A stretch of 64,000 nucleotides of DNA from Arthrobacter sp. ISL-95 (GCF_018613695.1 NZ_JAGGPR010000003.1:272372-336371), one strand, 5' to 3'. Shown: positions 48,215 through 55,748, numbered from the stretch's first letter. The notes: generated from the letters alone by a model not told the origin. Program-made: numbers and translations.

Positions 48215-49077
48215 CGCGACTCCCGGGTGGTGTCCATGTGCGAGCCAGCCAGGCGAAGCAGTGACTTCGCCTGGGCTTCTCCTGCGCCGGCATAGTGGTG
48301 CCAGTCGTAGGCATGCTGGGCGATTCTGAAGGCCAATGCGGGGCCAATCTGGGTCGGCCCGGGAACTGCTCCGCATGTTTCCAGGAACCCGTTGCGCATT
48401 TCGTCGAGGGCTGGCCGGAGCGCAGGGTGGAAAGCATGCAGTTCCGCCATCTCTCCGAGCACCCAGGCGATGTCGTAAGCGGGGTGGGCAAGTCCGACGT
48501 CCTCGCCGGTGAGAAGCGAGCCGGCGGCACCATTGGGGGTCACCACCCAGTGGGCCATCCCGGGATATCCGTGAACCACCACCCGGTCAGGGCTGGAAAG
48601 TATGGAATTGATCCAACGGCGGATCTCAAGCAACCCAAGTTCGCCCAGGACTTCACGCGCCGGCTCCCATGTCCCTTCCAGCCAGGCCTCCGAGCGCTGG
48701 ACGGTTCGTGGGGTACTTTCAGGGAAGTCGCCGACGATGGACGCGCTGTCATGGAGACAGTTCAGGGCAGTTCCCCAGAGCCGCCCGGCTGCCCTAAGGT
48801 TCGCGGGCTCTCCTGCGGTGATGAGGTCCAAGACCGTGGATCCTGCGGGTGTGGAGTACGATCGGTGGCGATCACCACCGACTCCCACTACCAGGAGGTC
48901 ATCATCGGGGACAGAGTCGATGCTGACCGGCAGGGATGAGAAGGGAATCGGCGCTCCAATTCCGAGGCTGTGCACCCATTCATAGGACCTTCCGACCTCG
49001 TAAACACCCGTGGACAGCAGGTCGGTCCGGGTGGAACGGATGAAGGATTTTTGCCGGGAATCCATCGCGGCGTTCAT
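48211..49077 (-). CDS. Phosphotransferase-like pseudokinase (RiPP operon)
   Basis: 288 residues with an APH-like C-lobe pattern: VVVHGYPGMAHWVVT (residues 166-180) where active enzymes have HGDxHxxN, and LLTGEDVGLAHPAYDIAWVL where they have IDW-E-A-GDPxYDLA. The catalytic Asp is replaced by Tyr171 and the metal-binding Asp by Thr190, so phosphotransfer is unlikely. Class V lanthipeptide and thioamitide clusters usually carry a kinase, a HopA1 protein and a further partner (LxmX- or TvaE-like); this protein could be that third component, perhaps the cyclase or a scaffold. Overlaps both neighbours by four bases. Confidence 0.78.
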   Translation of the reverse strand: MNAAMDSRQKSFIRSTRTDLLSTGVYEVGRSYEWVHSLGIGAPIPFSSLPVSIDSVPDDDLLVVGVGGDRHRSYSTPAGSTVLDLITAGEPANLRAAGRLWGTALNCLHDSASIVGDFPESTPRTVQRSEAWLEGTWEPAREVLGELGLLEIRRWINSILSSPDRVVVHGYPGMAHWVVTPNGAAGSLLTGEDVGLAHPAYDIAWVLGEMAELHAFHPALRPALDEMRNGFLETCGAVPGPTQIGPALAFRIAQHAYDWHHYAGAGEAQAKSLLRLAGSHMDTTRESR

Positions 49078-49712
49078 GCCGTAGCCGCCTCTTTGGTCAG
49101 TCCCGCACGCAGGAGCCGTTCCTCTTCCAACCGGCGCATCACGGCGGGGAACGACGGCGGCACCCAGGCCAAGGCGACGTCGCTGGATTCGCTGGGGCCA
49201 GGGACGGGGTCGATGACCAGGAAATTCTCCGGCATCCGCAGTTTCTTGAGGGTCTCGGAAACGATCGGGTTCTCCAAGGCCCGCGGCGGCAACGCCGGAG
49301 CGATGCAGACCTGGGCTTCCGTAGTCATTGCTGCCAACAACGACGGCGAATCAGCGATGCCATGAGCCAAGCGCGATGAGTAGTCCAAGGTTGCCGGGTA
49401 GACCAGGATGAGGTCTGCCCACTCTGCCAATTCGATGTGTGCAGCTATGAGTTCTTCCCCCCAGCTATCGGCCTGTACACGGGATTTCAACCTGGACTCA
49501 ATGCTGTGACGGGTGATGAAGCGCTGCGCGGAGTCCCTCATGATCACTTTGAACTCTGTTTCCGGTGCGGCGGAAACTGCCCATTCAATCCAGAAGGGCA
49601 TCACTTGGGTGACGGCCGAGCCTGTGAGGATCAGGGCAACCTTGGAGTATCCGAAGGCTTCGAGGGTGAGGTCCGCCCATATCGGACGAGGACTGCTGTC
49701 GGTGGTGGTCAT
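49074..49712 (-). CDS. HFCD flavoprotein, peptidyl-cysteine decarboxylase (RiPP operon)
   Basis: 212 residues from ATG at 49712 (an ATG at 49727 is also possible; neither has a strong ribosome site). The sequence AAHIELAEWADLILVYPATL then SRLAHGIADSPSLLAAM matches the His and PASANT-type FMN-binding motifs of the homo-oligomeric flavin-containing Cys decarboxylases (EpiD, MrsD, TvaF, LxmD). These oxidatively decarboxylate a C-terminal Cys to an enethiol that becomes aminovinyl-(methyl)cysteine. Both precursors in this operon end in Cys, as required. Confidence 0.9.
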   Translation of the reverse strand: MTTTDSSPRPIWADLTLEAFGYSKVALILTGSAVTQVMPFWIEWAVSAAPETEFKVIMRDSAQRFITRHSIESRLKSRVQADSWGEELIAAHIELAEWADLILVYPATLDYSSRLAHGIADSPSLLAAMTTEAQVCIAPALPPRALENPIVSETLKKLRMPENFLVIDPVPGPSESSDVALAWVPPSFPAVMRRLEEERLLRAGLTKEAATA

Positions 49713-49760
49713 GGCAGGTCTCAGCATTCAGGAGGGTGGGTGGGACAGAAATGGGTCAGG

Positions 49761-49802
49761 AGGCGCCAGCGTGATGATGTTTCCACCATCTCGCCGGCGC
49801 CT
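49761..49802 (-). terminator. Hairpin between precursor 1 and the decarboxylase gene
   Basis: AGGCGCC (49761-49767) pairs with GGCGCCT (49796-49802), with further inner GC and GATG/CATC pairs. It lies 20 bases after the precursor stop and before the decarboxylase start. A partial terminator here would give more precursor than enzyme mRNA, as is usual in RiPP operons. Confidence 0.6.
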
Positions 49803-49821
49803 TCCCCGTAGTCTGGTCTGC

Positions 49822-49995
49822 CTAGCAGCCCATGGTCAGGGTTGCGCCGATGATCACCCCTGCACAGAACGGCGTGGTGGCCGGTGCGTCGGTGGCAGCG
49901 TCGCCGCCGAGCTCGTCAGCAGCCGTAAAGGTGCTGTGCGCCCGGGCCAGGTCGGTGAGGTTGGCCTGCGGAATGCCAGTGATGGTGTTTGTCAT
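49822..49995 (-). CDS. RiPP precursor peptide 1 (class V lanthipeptide-like)
   Basis: 57 residues, start ATG at 49995 with AAAAGGAGA nine bases upstream. The leader contains QANLTDLARAHSTF and AADELGGDAAT; the C-terminal core region ends CAGVIIGATLTMGC. Both it and precursor 2 keep Thr52 and the final Cys57, a Thr-x4-Cys spacing like the AviMeCys ring of cacaoidin-type and thioamitide peptides. Thr40/Thr41 and Cys44 could form a second ring. It is 74% identical to precursor 2 (42/57). The leader-core junction is not known; after GGDA or in the following AT(D/E)AP region is likely. Confidence 0.85.
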   Translation of the reverse strand: MTNTITGIPQANLTDLARAHSTFTAADELGGDAATDAPATTPFCAGVIIGATLTMGC

Positions 49996-50082
49996 GATGG
50001 TGTCTCCTTTTGATAGCCCCACGTGGTGGGTGCGTCCGGGCCTGCGAGTGAATGAAGCTTTTGTTGCGGTGTTGCGCGGTAC

Positions 50083-50256
50083 TTAGCAGCCAGCACCGAG
50101 TGTGGCGCCAACAATGATGCCGATGCACAGCGGGGAGGTTGCGGGGGCTTCGGTGGCAGCGTCGCCGCCGAGCTCGTCAGCAGCTGCGAAGGTGCTGTGG
50201 GCGCGTGCGAGATCGGTCAAGTTGGCCTGGTGGATGTTAACAACTGCGTTGGACAT
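50083..50256 (-). CDS. RiPP precursor peptide 2 (class V lanthipeptide-like)
   Basis: 57 residues, start ATG at 50256 with AGGAGA and a four-base spacer. It shares the leader QANLTDLARAHSTF...ADELGGDAAT with precursor 1 and ends CIGIIVGATLGAGC. Differences concentrate in the first nine residues and in the core (residues 41-55), so the enzymes probably read the conserved middle of the leader. Ser41/Cys44 and Thr52/Cys57 are the likely ring-forming residues. It is the first precursor transcribed, 87 bases upstream of precursor 1, and follows a hairpin. Confidence 0.85.
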   Translation of the reverse strand: MSNAVVNIHQANLTDLARAHSTFAAADELGGDAATEAPATSPLCIGIIVGATLGAGC

Positions 50257-50277
50257 GGTGTCTCCTGTTTTGTTTGC

Positions 50278-50294
50278 TTCCCACTGCGTGGGAA
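50278..50294 (-). promoter_or_regulatory. Short hairpin ahead of the precursor 2 ribosome site
   Basis: TTCCCAC (50278-50284) and GTGGGAA (50288-50294), 7-bp stem with a 3-base TGC loop, ending 21 bases before the precursor 2 start. It may stabilise the 5' end of a processed precursor mRNA. Confidence 0.5.
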
Positions 50295-50356
50295 TGGGTT
50301 TTCTTTCTGGGTTCCTCATGGGAGGTCTTTGGGTGCCGGTCAGGGGCAGGTTACTG

Positions 50357-50390
50357 CCCGGATACATCACTGGCCCGCGTTGTATCCGGG
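50357..50390 (-). terminator. Strong hairpin at the end of the HopA1-like gene
   Basis: CCCGGATACA (50357-50366) pairs perfectly with TGTATCCGGG (50381-50390) around a 14-base loop that contains the TGA stop of the HopA1-like gene. There is no T-run. It could be an attenuator or an RNA processing site that separates enzyme and precursor messages. Confidence 0.55.
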
Positions 50391-51326
50391 TCGGTGAGGG
50401 TTGATGTAGGCCGTTTGCGCTTCGTCAACCCAAATGGGCTCGAGCTCGGTTCCCTCCACAGACGCGCGGAGAAGTGCGTCTGCCAGCACCCGTGAGCGGT
50501 GCTGCCCGAAGCTGAGTCCCCGGTACGCCGGTCGCGGATCCTTTGGTTCCATGGCAAGTGCCAGGCGGTCGCCGACGTTGTGGGTGAAGACTGACACAGG
50601 AGTGTCTTGCGCGGCCAAGGACTTGAGGGCAGGACGTATAAGGGAAGCTGCAGCGTCGGAATCGTTGGTATGAAGGTAAATGACCATCGCGTCACTGCGC
50701 GGGAAAGCCCGGGATGACGAGAGGGTCTTTACTTGGTGACTTAGCCTGCTGGCGGCCAGGGCTCGAAGAACTTTCGGCCACACTTCAAGCGCTTCCGACG
50801 CCTCGGCGCAGGACACGTAGAGCCTTGAAACGGCCGCAGGGGTCACCGAACCGTGGGCCCCGAGTGCCAGGAGGAAACCGGGGGTGGACCGGCTTCGCCA
50901 ACTGGGAACACGCACCCCCACTATTTCGTCCAAGGGGTTGCGTACCAGCGCCTCCGCCGGAAAGATGACCTTCACCCCGGAGAGCTCCACCACGTGGTTC
51001 GGAACGCCTTGGACGGACGTCCCTGCCTGCGTCCTCGCCGACGCTGATTGGATAACGCTGCGGTGCGGGATGGCATCAATAAGTGCCGCAGCAAGATCCT
51101 GGTGTCCCGTTCCTGGCACGGTCTCGATGCCTGGGTGCCCGACGTGGAGATGCGTGTAGATCGCTCCAGCGAGTTGCGAACGCAACTCGCTGTGGCTGGT
51201 GGCTCGAAGCGTGGTGGAGTCTATTACGGCGGTGAGCTTGTGGGCATCAACCGAAATCCGGTGTTCCAGCAATGCCAGGACCTGTCCGAAGGAAGTCGGT
51301 GTTGGAGCGTTGAGTGTGACGGTCAT
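50367..51326 (-). CDS. HopA1-like protein (LxmY/TvaD type, RiPP operon)
   Basis: 319 residues. The C-terminal half carries SRLYVSCAEASEALEVWPKV, LSSSRAFPRSDAMVIYL and RPAYRGLSFGQHRSRVLADA, a pattern I recognise from HopA1-family effector domains. In class V lanthipeptide (LxmY) and thioamitide (TvaD) clusters these are the probable phospho-Ser/Thr lyases that complete dehydration. ATG at 51326 overlaps the kinase stop by four bases. No classical LanB/LanM/LanC or YcaO gene is in the window, so this protein and the kinase must supply dehydration if the assignment holds. Confidence 0.82.
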   Translation of the reverse strand: MTVTLNAPTPTSFGQVLALLEHRISVDAHKLTAVIDSTTLRATSHSELRSQLAGAIYTHLHVGHPGIETVPGTGHQDLAAALIDAIPHRSVIQSASARTQAGTSVQGVPNHVVELSGVKVIFPAEALVRNPLDEIVGVRVPSWRSRSTPGFLLALGAHGSVTPAAVSRLYVSCAEASEALEVWPKVLRALAASRLSHQVKTLSSSRAFPRSDAMVIYLHTNDSDAAASLIRPALKSLAAQDTPVSVFTHNVGDRLALAMEPKDPRPAYRGLSFGQHRSRVLADALLRASVEGTELEPIWVDEAQTAYINPHRPGYNAGQ

Positions 51327-52444
51327 CGGGGTGTCCTTTCAAAACCGAGCGCGCTGACGTAGTGGCTGGGTGAAAGCAGCGCTTCACGCCCTACGCCCGC
51401 AGCAGCCCGTTCGATACCGGGCAGCCGGGACACCATGGGAGCCCTGGTGATGGTTCGGTCCACAAGGTGCCATCCCAAGTGGGCAGTAGCCCGAACCGGC
51501 AGGTCCGGATCTTCGTAATCGGCATGATCGGCATAGGAGGTCCACATCCGGCGGACTGACGGAACAATGGCTGCCATCCGCTCGGCGATGCGTACCGACG
51601 CGGTCTCGTCGTCAAACCTGGCAGGGGGTGCGGAGGCTCCACCGCGGGTGGTGACCGTGTCCAGGACCGCCCGGTAGATCCACTCGCCCGCCAGCATTCC
51701 AAGATCCCGGGCAGGATCGCCGAGTCCGAACTCTTCCCAGTCAAGGACACAGAGTCTCCCGTTGTGCAGGTGGAACTGGTCAAGGCGCAGGTCGCCGTGG
51801 ATGGGACGTTTCTGGTGCTTCCGCTCGGAGGCCCTCAGCCTGCCCGCAGCGGCAACCAGCTCCCGGTCATTCTGCAGTTCTGCCCAGAGGGCCATCTCCG
51901 CCACTGTGAACTCAAGATAGCGAGCGTGGGGAATGCCAACCGCGAGCATTTCCACCGGCGGGCTTGGAGGTGTGGAGCGCTCCAACCCAAATGCGGGCCC
52001 GGCGTGGAGCCGGGCGAGCAACGCGCCTGCTTCTTCCGGAAAGGTGTCCGGCATGGACTCCTCCACCAGCAGGTGCGCCAGGCTTGTCCCGGGGCAGTGC
52101 TCGAAAACAAGGAGTCCGTTCTTCGTGTCGCTACCGATGAGCTGTGGCGTTGGCGGCGCAAATTCAGGGGACTGCTCGGCAAAGGCGGCGAAGGCAACCG
52201 ACCGGCCGAAAGCCATCGGGCCGGAAGCTTTCGCTGAGATCTGCTTGACGAAGACCTTTTCCCCGCTCCGCAGCCTCATGTTCCATGTGCCATTGCGGCC
52301 TGCGAAAGCGGCCGGGGCGATGTCTGCCACTGCTTCTCTGCCGTGGCCAGCAAGGACTGCGGTTGCCAGGACTGCTGCGCGGCGGGCCGTCGGAGTCGTG
52401 GACTGCGGGTGGGGAGCTGTGGCGGTCATCATGAGGGTCTCCAT
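51323..52444 (-). CDS. APH-like phosphotransferase, LxmK-type kinase (RiPP operon)
   Basis: 373 residues with an intact aminoglycoside-phosphotransferase fold: Lys67 in GEKVFVKQI, HGDLRLDQFHLHNGRLC (residues 216-232, catalytic Asp218) and DWEEFGLGDPARDLG (metal-binding Asp235). In class V lanthipeptide and thioamitide clusters the kinase phosphorylates Ser/Thr of the core before elimination by the HopA1 partner. Its ATG is coupled to the upstream 37-residue peptide by a one-base overlap (TGATG). The pairing with a HopA1 gene rules out an ordinary antibiotic-resistance role. Confidence 0.85.
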   Translation of the reverse strand: METLMMTATAPHPQSTTPTARRAAVLATAVLAGHGREAVADIAPAAFAGRNGTWNMRLRSGEKVFVKQISAKASGPMAFGRSVAFAAFAEQSPEFAPPTPQLIGSDTKNGLLVFEHCPGTSLAHLLVEESMPDTFPEEAGALLARLHAGPAFGLERSTPPSPPVEMLAVGIPHARYLEFTVAEMALWAELQNDRELVAAAGRLRASERKHQKRPIHGDLRLDQFHLHNGRLCVLDWEEFGLGDPARDLGMLAGEWIYRAVLDTVTTRGGASAPPARFDDETASVRIAERMAAIVPSVRRMWTSYADHADYEDPDLPVRATAHLGWHLVDRTITRAPMVSRLPGIERAAAGVGREALLSPSHYVSALGFERTPR

Positions 52445-52557
52445 CAGAGCAGCAGGGTGGTTACCGCATAGGCGGCCAGAATGCCGACAAGCAGAAGGGC
52501 TATGTTGCGGATGAGCTTCTTGGTGGCCAGTGACTGGTTGCGCTTGTTGTCAGACAT
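52444..52557 (-). CDS. 37-residue membrane peptide (RiPP operon)
   Basis: MSDNKRNQSLATKKLIRNIA then a hydrophobic stretch LLLVGILAAYAVTTLLL to the C-terminus: a basic head and one membrane helix. ATG at 52557 has AGGAAA upstream. Its stop overlaps the kinase start (TGATG), so it is genuinely translated or at least serves as a translational coupler. It could be an immunity peptide or a small partner of the ABC exporter. No known family recognised. Confidence 0.65.
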   Translation of the reverse strand: MSDNKRNQSLATKKLIRNIALLLVGILAAYAVTTLLL

Positions 52558-52613
52558 GGTTTTTCCTATCTAGGGCCCGACGAGCCGGGCCCGTGAACTA
52601 TGTGTGGAGCTGG

Positions 52614-53528
52614 CTAGGCCATCTCGTCGGAGGTCAGGGACTGTTGCAGGGAAACCCGTGAGCCGGTACGCAATGCGTTGTTCCGGTAAATCACGGTGGC
52701 TAACCAGAACAGAGCGGGAATCGCTGCCAGCGATATGCCGGCGGCCAGCACCATCTCCCACGTGGATACGTCTTCCAAGGCGAAGCGCATCGGCATGAGG
52801 TAGGAGGAGAACAGCGGCACGAAGGAGAGACCTTCCAGCCATGGGTTCCCCATGTTCATTGGCAGGACGTAGAGCGAGACCACCAAGAGCACCATTTGCA
52901 GTACGGACAGCGGCATGACCGCAGTGCCCAGGTCCTCTTGCCGGGAAACCGTCGAGGCGAGAGTTGTGTTCAAAGCCGCGAATATCACGTAGCCCAAGAG
53001 GAACCAGAGGAGGAACCACAGCAGGCTCGGTCCCACGGCGACGTTGATGAGGGACCAGCCCCCCACAACACTGAACCCCACCACAGCGGTGCCACCGATC
53101 GCCAGCAGTTGGACAAGGGTGACCAGCCCAATGCCGATCATCTTTCCGGCCAGCAGCGGGACGATGCCGATCTTGGTCAGCAGGATCTCCACGATCCTTG
53201 ACGACTTCTCCTCCACCACCCCGGAGGTTAGGCTCGATGCCGAGTAGACCAGGGATGCCAGTAATGCGCTGATCATGGCGGTGGCGAAGATGGCCCGAGG
53301 GTCAAAGCTCATTGCCCCGGCCCCGCCCATTGAGTCCACGAGGAACCATCCGCCGATCCCGGCAACAGCGCCGGCGAAAAGGGCGAGAAGCCCTGTAGCA
53401 GTGAGTATGGTTCGGTTGCCCAGCCGGGTAAGGATCTCGCGCCGTATGATCAGGCGAGTCTCGCGTAGTCCATTGCCGGTAGAAGGAGCGGCGTTTCGGG
53501 TTGTGCGATCAAATGTTGTTGTGCTCAT
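52614..53528 (-). CDS. ABC-2 type transporter permease (NatB-like, RiPP operon)
   Basis: 304 residues with six membrane helices. LRETRLIIRREILTRLGNRT at the N-terminus and GVVEEKSSRIVEILLT are typical of the NatB/ABC2_membrane_3 family. The ATPase gene overlaps it by four bases. With the ATPase it probably exports the mature peptide or confers self-resistance. Confidence 0.88.
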   Translation of the reverse strand: MSTTTFDRTTRNAAPSTGNGLRETRLIIRREILTRLGNRTILTATGLLALFAGAVAGIGGWFLVDSMGGAGAMSFDPRAIFATAMISALLASLVYSASSLTSGVVEEKSSRIVEILLTKIGIVPLLAGKMIGIGLVTLVQLLAIGGTAVVGFSVVGGWSLINVAVGPSLLWFLLWFLLGYVIFAALNTTLASTVSRQEDLGTAVMPLSVLQMVLLVVSLYVLPMNMGNPWLEGLSFVPLFSSYLMPMRFALEDVSTWEMVLAAGISLAAIPALFWLATVIYRNNALRTGSRVSLQQSLTSDEMA

Positions 53529-54499
53529 TGCGATACTCCAACTTTGTCGAGGGAGCGCTCCGCCCCCGGGGTGATTCCTGGATCGGGCAAAATGAACTTG
53601 CCGGCAAGCAGGTCTGCCAATGACCTCTGTGCTGACACAATGCTCTTCAGCCCGCCGTGCCGCTGGGCTGCTGCAAGGATTTCGCCCGGCACGTCCCGCC
53701 CTGAGCCGTCCACCGAGACGAGGACCGTAGTTCGGTCGGATGCTGAAAACTCCACGTTGATGCCCCGGGTCATCGAGGCTTCAGCGGCGAACGAATCTGC
53801 TGCGCGGGAGAAGCCGAGCCGCCAGCGGCTCTTTCCGTCGTCCTGCAGCTCCACGACGCTACCGCTGGCCGTTACACGACCGCGATCAAGAATGCATACC
53901 TTGTCGCACAGGCGCTCTACGAGCTCAAGTTGGTGAGAGGAGAAAAGTACCCCGACGCCCCGGTCGGCTTGCTCCCGGATGAGTCGGGACATTGTTTCGA
54001 CGGCGATGGGATCCAGCCCCGAGAATGGCTCGTCCAGCACCAGCAGTGCAGGGTCCCCCACCAAGGCCACGGCCAGCTGGACGCGCTGCTGATTTCCCAA
54101 GGAGAGGTCCTGGACCAATGCCTGCTCACGGCCTTGCAGGCCGAGCGAGGCGATGAGTTCATCTGCCACCACACGTGCGGCGTCGGGTTGGTGCCCTTCC
54201 AACAGGGCGAAGTGGATGATTTGGTCCCTCACCGGCATCTGCGGATAGAGGCCTCGTTCCTCGGGCATGTACCCGATGCGCCTCCGGTCCTTGGCCGTGA
54301 TGGGCAAGTCTTCCCAGGTCACTTCGCCGTGGTCCGGGGTCAGCAAACCAAGGATCACGCGCATGGTGGTGGTTTTACCTGCACCGTTGCCGCCGATGAA
54401 TCCCACGATCTCCCCGCGATGGACTGCGAGGTCCACATCGTGGAGGACCCTGCGGTTACCGAAGCTGCGGCTGATGCCCGTGAGCTTTAGGCCATTCAT
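53525..54499 (-). CDS. ABC transporter ATP-binding protein (NatA-like, RiPP operon)
   Basis: 324 residues. Walker A GGNGAGKTTTMRV, signature LSLGNQQRVQLAVAL and Walker B LLVLDEPFSGLD are intact, followed by the C-terminal DUF4162-like extension usual in NatA-type proteins. ATG at 54499 has GAGGAG about seven bases upstream. It is the first gene of the RiPP operon and has a 16-bp palindrome 72-87 bases before its start. Confidence 0.93.
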   Translation of the reverse strand: MNGLKLTGISRSFGNRRVLHDVDLAVHRGEIVGFIGGNGAGKTTTMRVILGLLTPDHGEVTWEDLPITAKDRRRIGYMPEERGLYPQMPVRDQIIHFALLEGHQPDAARVVADELIASLGLQGREQALVQDLSLGNQQRVQLAVALVGDPALLVLDEPFSGLDPIAVETMSRLIREQADRGVGVLFSSHQLELVERLCDKVCILDRGRVTASGSVVELQDDGKSRWRLGFSRAADSFAAEASMTRGINVEFSASDRTTVLVSVDGSGRDVPGEILAAAQRHGGLKSIVSAQRSLADLLAGKFILPDPGITPGAERSLDKVGVSQ

Positions 54500-54570
54500 A
54501 CTTCGCTCCTCGAAATTCGTTCTTATTTCCTGTCAAGAACGACGCTACGGAGGACCGGGCATTTCCACCC

Positions 54571-54586
54571 TGTACTCGAGTACAGA
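54571..54586. promoter_or_regulatory. Perfect 16-bp palindrome upstream of the RiPP operon
   Basis: CTGTACTCGAGTACAG at 54571-54586, in the 109-base gap between the alpha/beta hydrolase and the ABC ATPase gene. A smaller TTGTACAA palindrome lies at 54594-54601. GTACT-based palindromes of this type are used by GntR-family (YtrA-like) regulators of ABC exporters, but no GntR gene is in the window. The response regulator at 45348 is another candidate. Confidence 0.65.
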
Positions 54587-54608
54587 GCTCACTTGTACAA
54601 AAGTTCAC

Positions 54609-55733
54609 CTAAGCAGGCCGAATGACCTTACCGTTGGGCTCTTGGTATGACGGCTCTTGGGGCTCTGGTGGGAGCGGCTGAAGTTCGTCCTGGACCCGTT
54701 CCAGCAGGGGCCGGTAGATGCTTCCGTTCCACTGCGGGCTGGCGTGAGCGGGGCGCGCGCCCTCCGTGCTGAGCGTGGGCAGGGCCATGTTGGCGCCGAA
54801 GACCTTGCTCCACCCCGCTCGAGCCGACTCGTAGTCCACTGTGCCGTCCTTGGCGTTGCCGATGAAGGCCATCCTGGCGCCACCGATCTTTCCGGCCAGC
54901 CGGAGCCCGTCAAAGTGGTAAATGTACGCCGACTCCGTCTGGATCAGGACGCTTGAAGGGGCGATCGGCGACAGCTGCTCCAGGGATTGGTCGAGGATTT
55001 GCCGCCACGTTCGCTCGTCCTTGTGCGCAACTCGCTCCCCCAGCTCATAACTGCCGCGCAAGACGGACGGGATGCGGAATCCGTTCTCATAGAGGAACAC
55101 CACGCCGTCGAACCAGCTCTCGTCCAGGACATCAGCGCGGCTGAACGGAGTGGAATCCAGGACGATCAACTGCGTCTCGACGCCGTGCAGCTCCAGCAGG
55201 CGGGCAGCCACCTGGGTGGCGAGCATCCCGCCGAAGCTGTGGCCGTAAAAGTAGAGCTTCTCCAGTTCCAGCTCGCGGACGTGGAGGATGATTTCGCGGA
55301 CGATCTCGTCCACGTCCAGTCCCAGGTTGGAATATCCGACGGCGGCAAGGCGGCCTCGTTGATGCAGGGCAGGACGCAGCGAGTTGAGGATCCACTGGGC
55401 CTCTTCCCAACTGGTTTTATAGCCCGGAAAGAGGATCCAGCTGGCTTTGGGGAAGTACAGGTCCGAGTACGTATCCGGGACACGGAGGATCTTGGTGGAC
55501 CGCCGCTCGGCCTGGACGCGCCGGGTGAAGAGCATGTCCGCGGCGAGCGCTCCGGATGTTCCGGCGGTGATGAGGAAGTTGCGGCGGGACGTCTTTTTAA
55601 GCCGGGCAGCGTAGGGCAGGATCCGGGCCCATGAGCCCGGATCCTCTGCCAACTCCGGCTTTGCATTCACCGGCGCCGGAAGGTTTTCGTGAAGCTCCGG
55701 GGGTGCCGGGAGCTTCCCTACCTCAACGTCCAC
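54609..55733 (-). CDS. Alpha/beta hydrolase with Tat-like N-terminal region
   Basis: 374 residues. About 45 polar residues precede KKTSRRNFLITAGTSGALAA, a twin-Arg-type signal with a short hydrophobic core. The hydrolase fold has LFPGYKTSWEEAQW and the nucleophile elbow YFYGHSFGGMLATQ; a catalytic Asp and His are less certain. GTG at 55733 has no clear ribosome site and begins 15 bases after pyrE, so it could be in the pyrE transcript. It may or may not belong to the RiPP operon that starts 109 bases downstream. Confidence 0.7.
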   Translation of the reverse strand: MDVEVGKLPAPPELHENLPAPVNAKPELAEDPGSWARILPYAARLKKTSRRNFLITAGTSGALAADMLFTRRVQAERRSTKILRVPDTYSDLYFPKASWILFPGYKTSWEEAQWILNSLRPALHQRGRLAAVGYSNLGLDVDEIVREIILHVRELELEKLYFYGHSFGGMLATQVAARLLELHGVETQLIVLDSTPFSRADVLDESWFDGVVFLYENGFRIPSVLRGSYELGERVAHKDERTWRQILDQSLEQLSPIAPSSVLIQTESAYIYHFDGLRLAGKIGGARMAFIGNAKDGTVDYESARAGWSKVFGANMALPTLSTEGARPAHASPQWNGSIYRPLLERVQDELQPLPPEPQEPSYQEPNGKVIRPA

Positions 55734-55748
55734 GCAGCAAGCATAGGC

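Noticed and set aside
48211..52444. APH-like genes as antibiotic resistance determinants
   Set aside because: Their operon position with HopA1, decarboxylase and precursor genes, and the lost motifs in one of them, point to RiPP modification instead.
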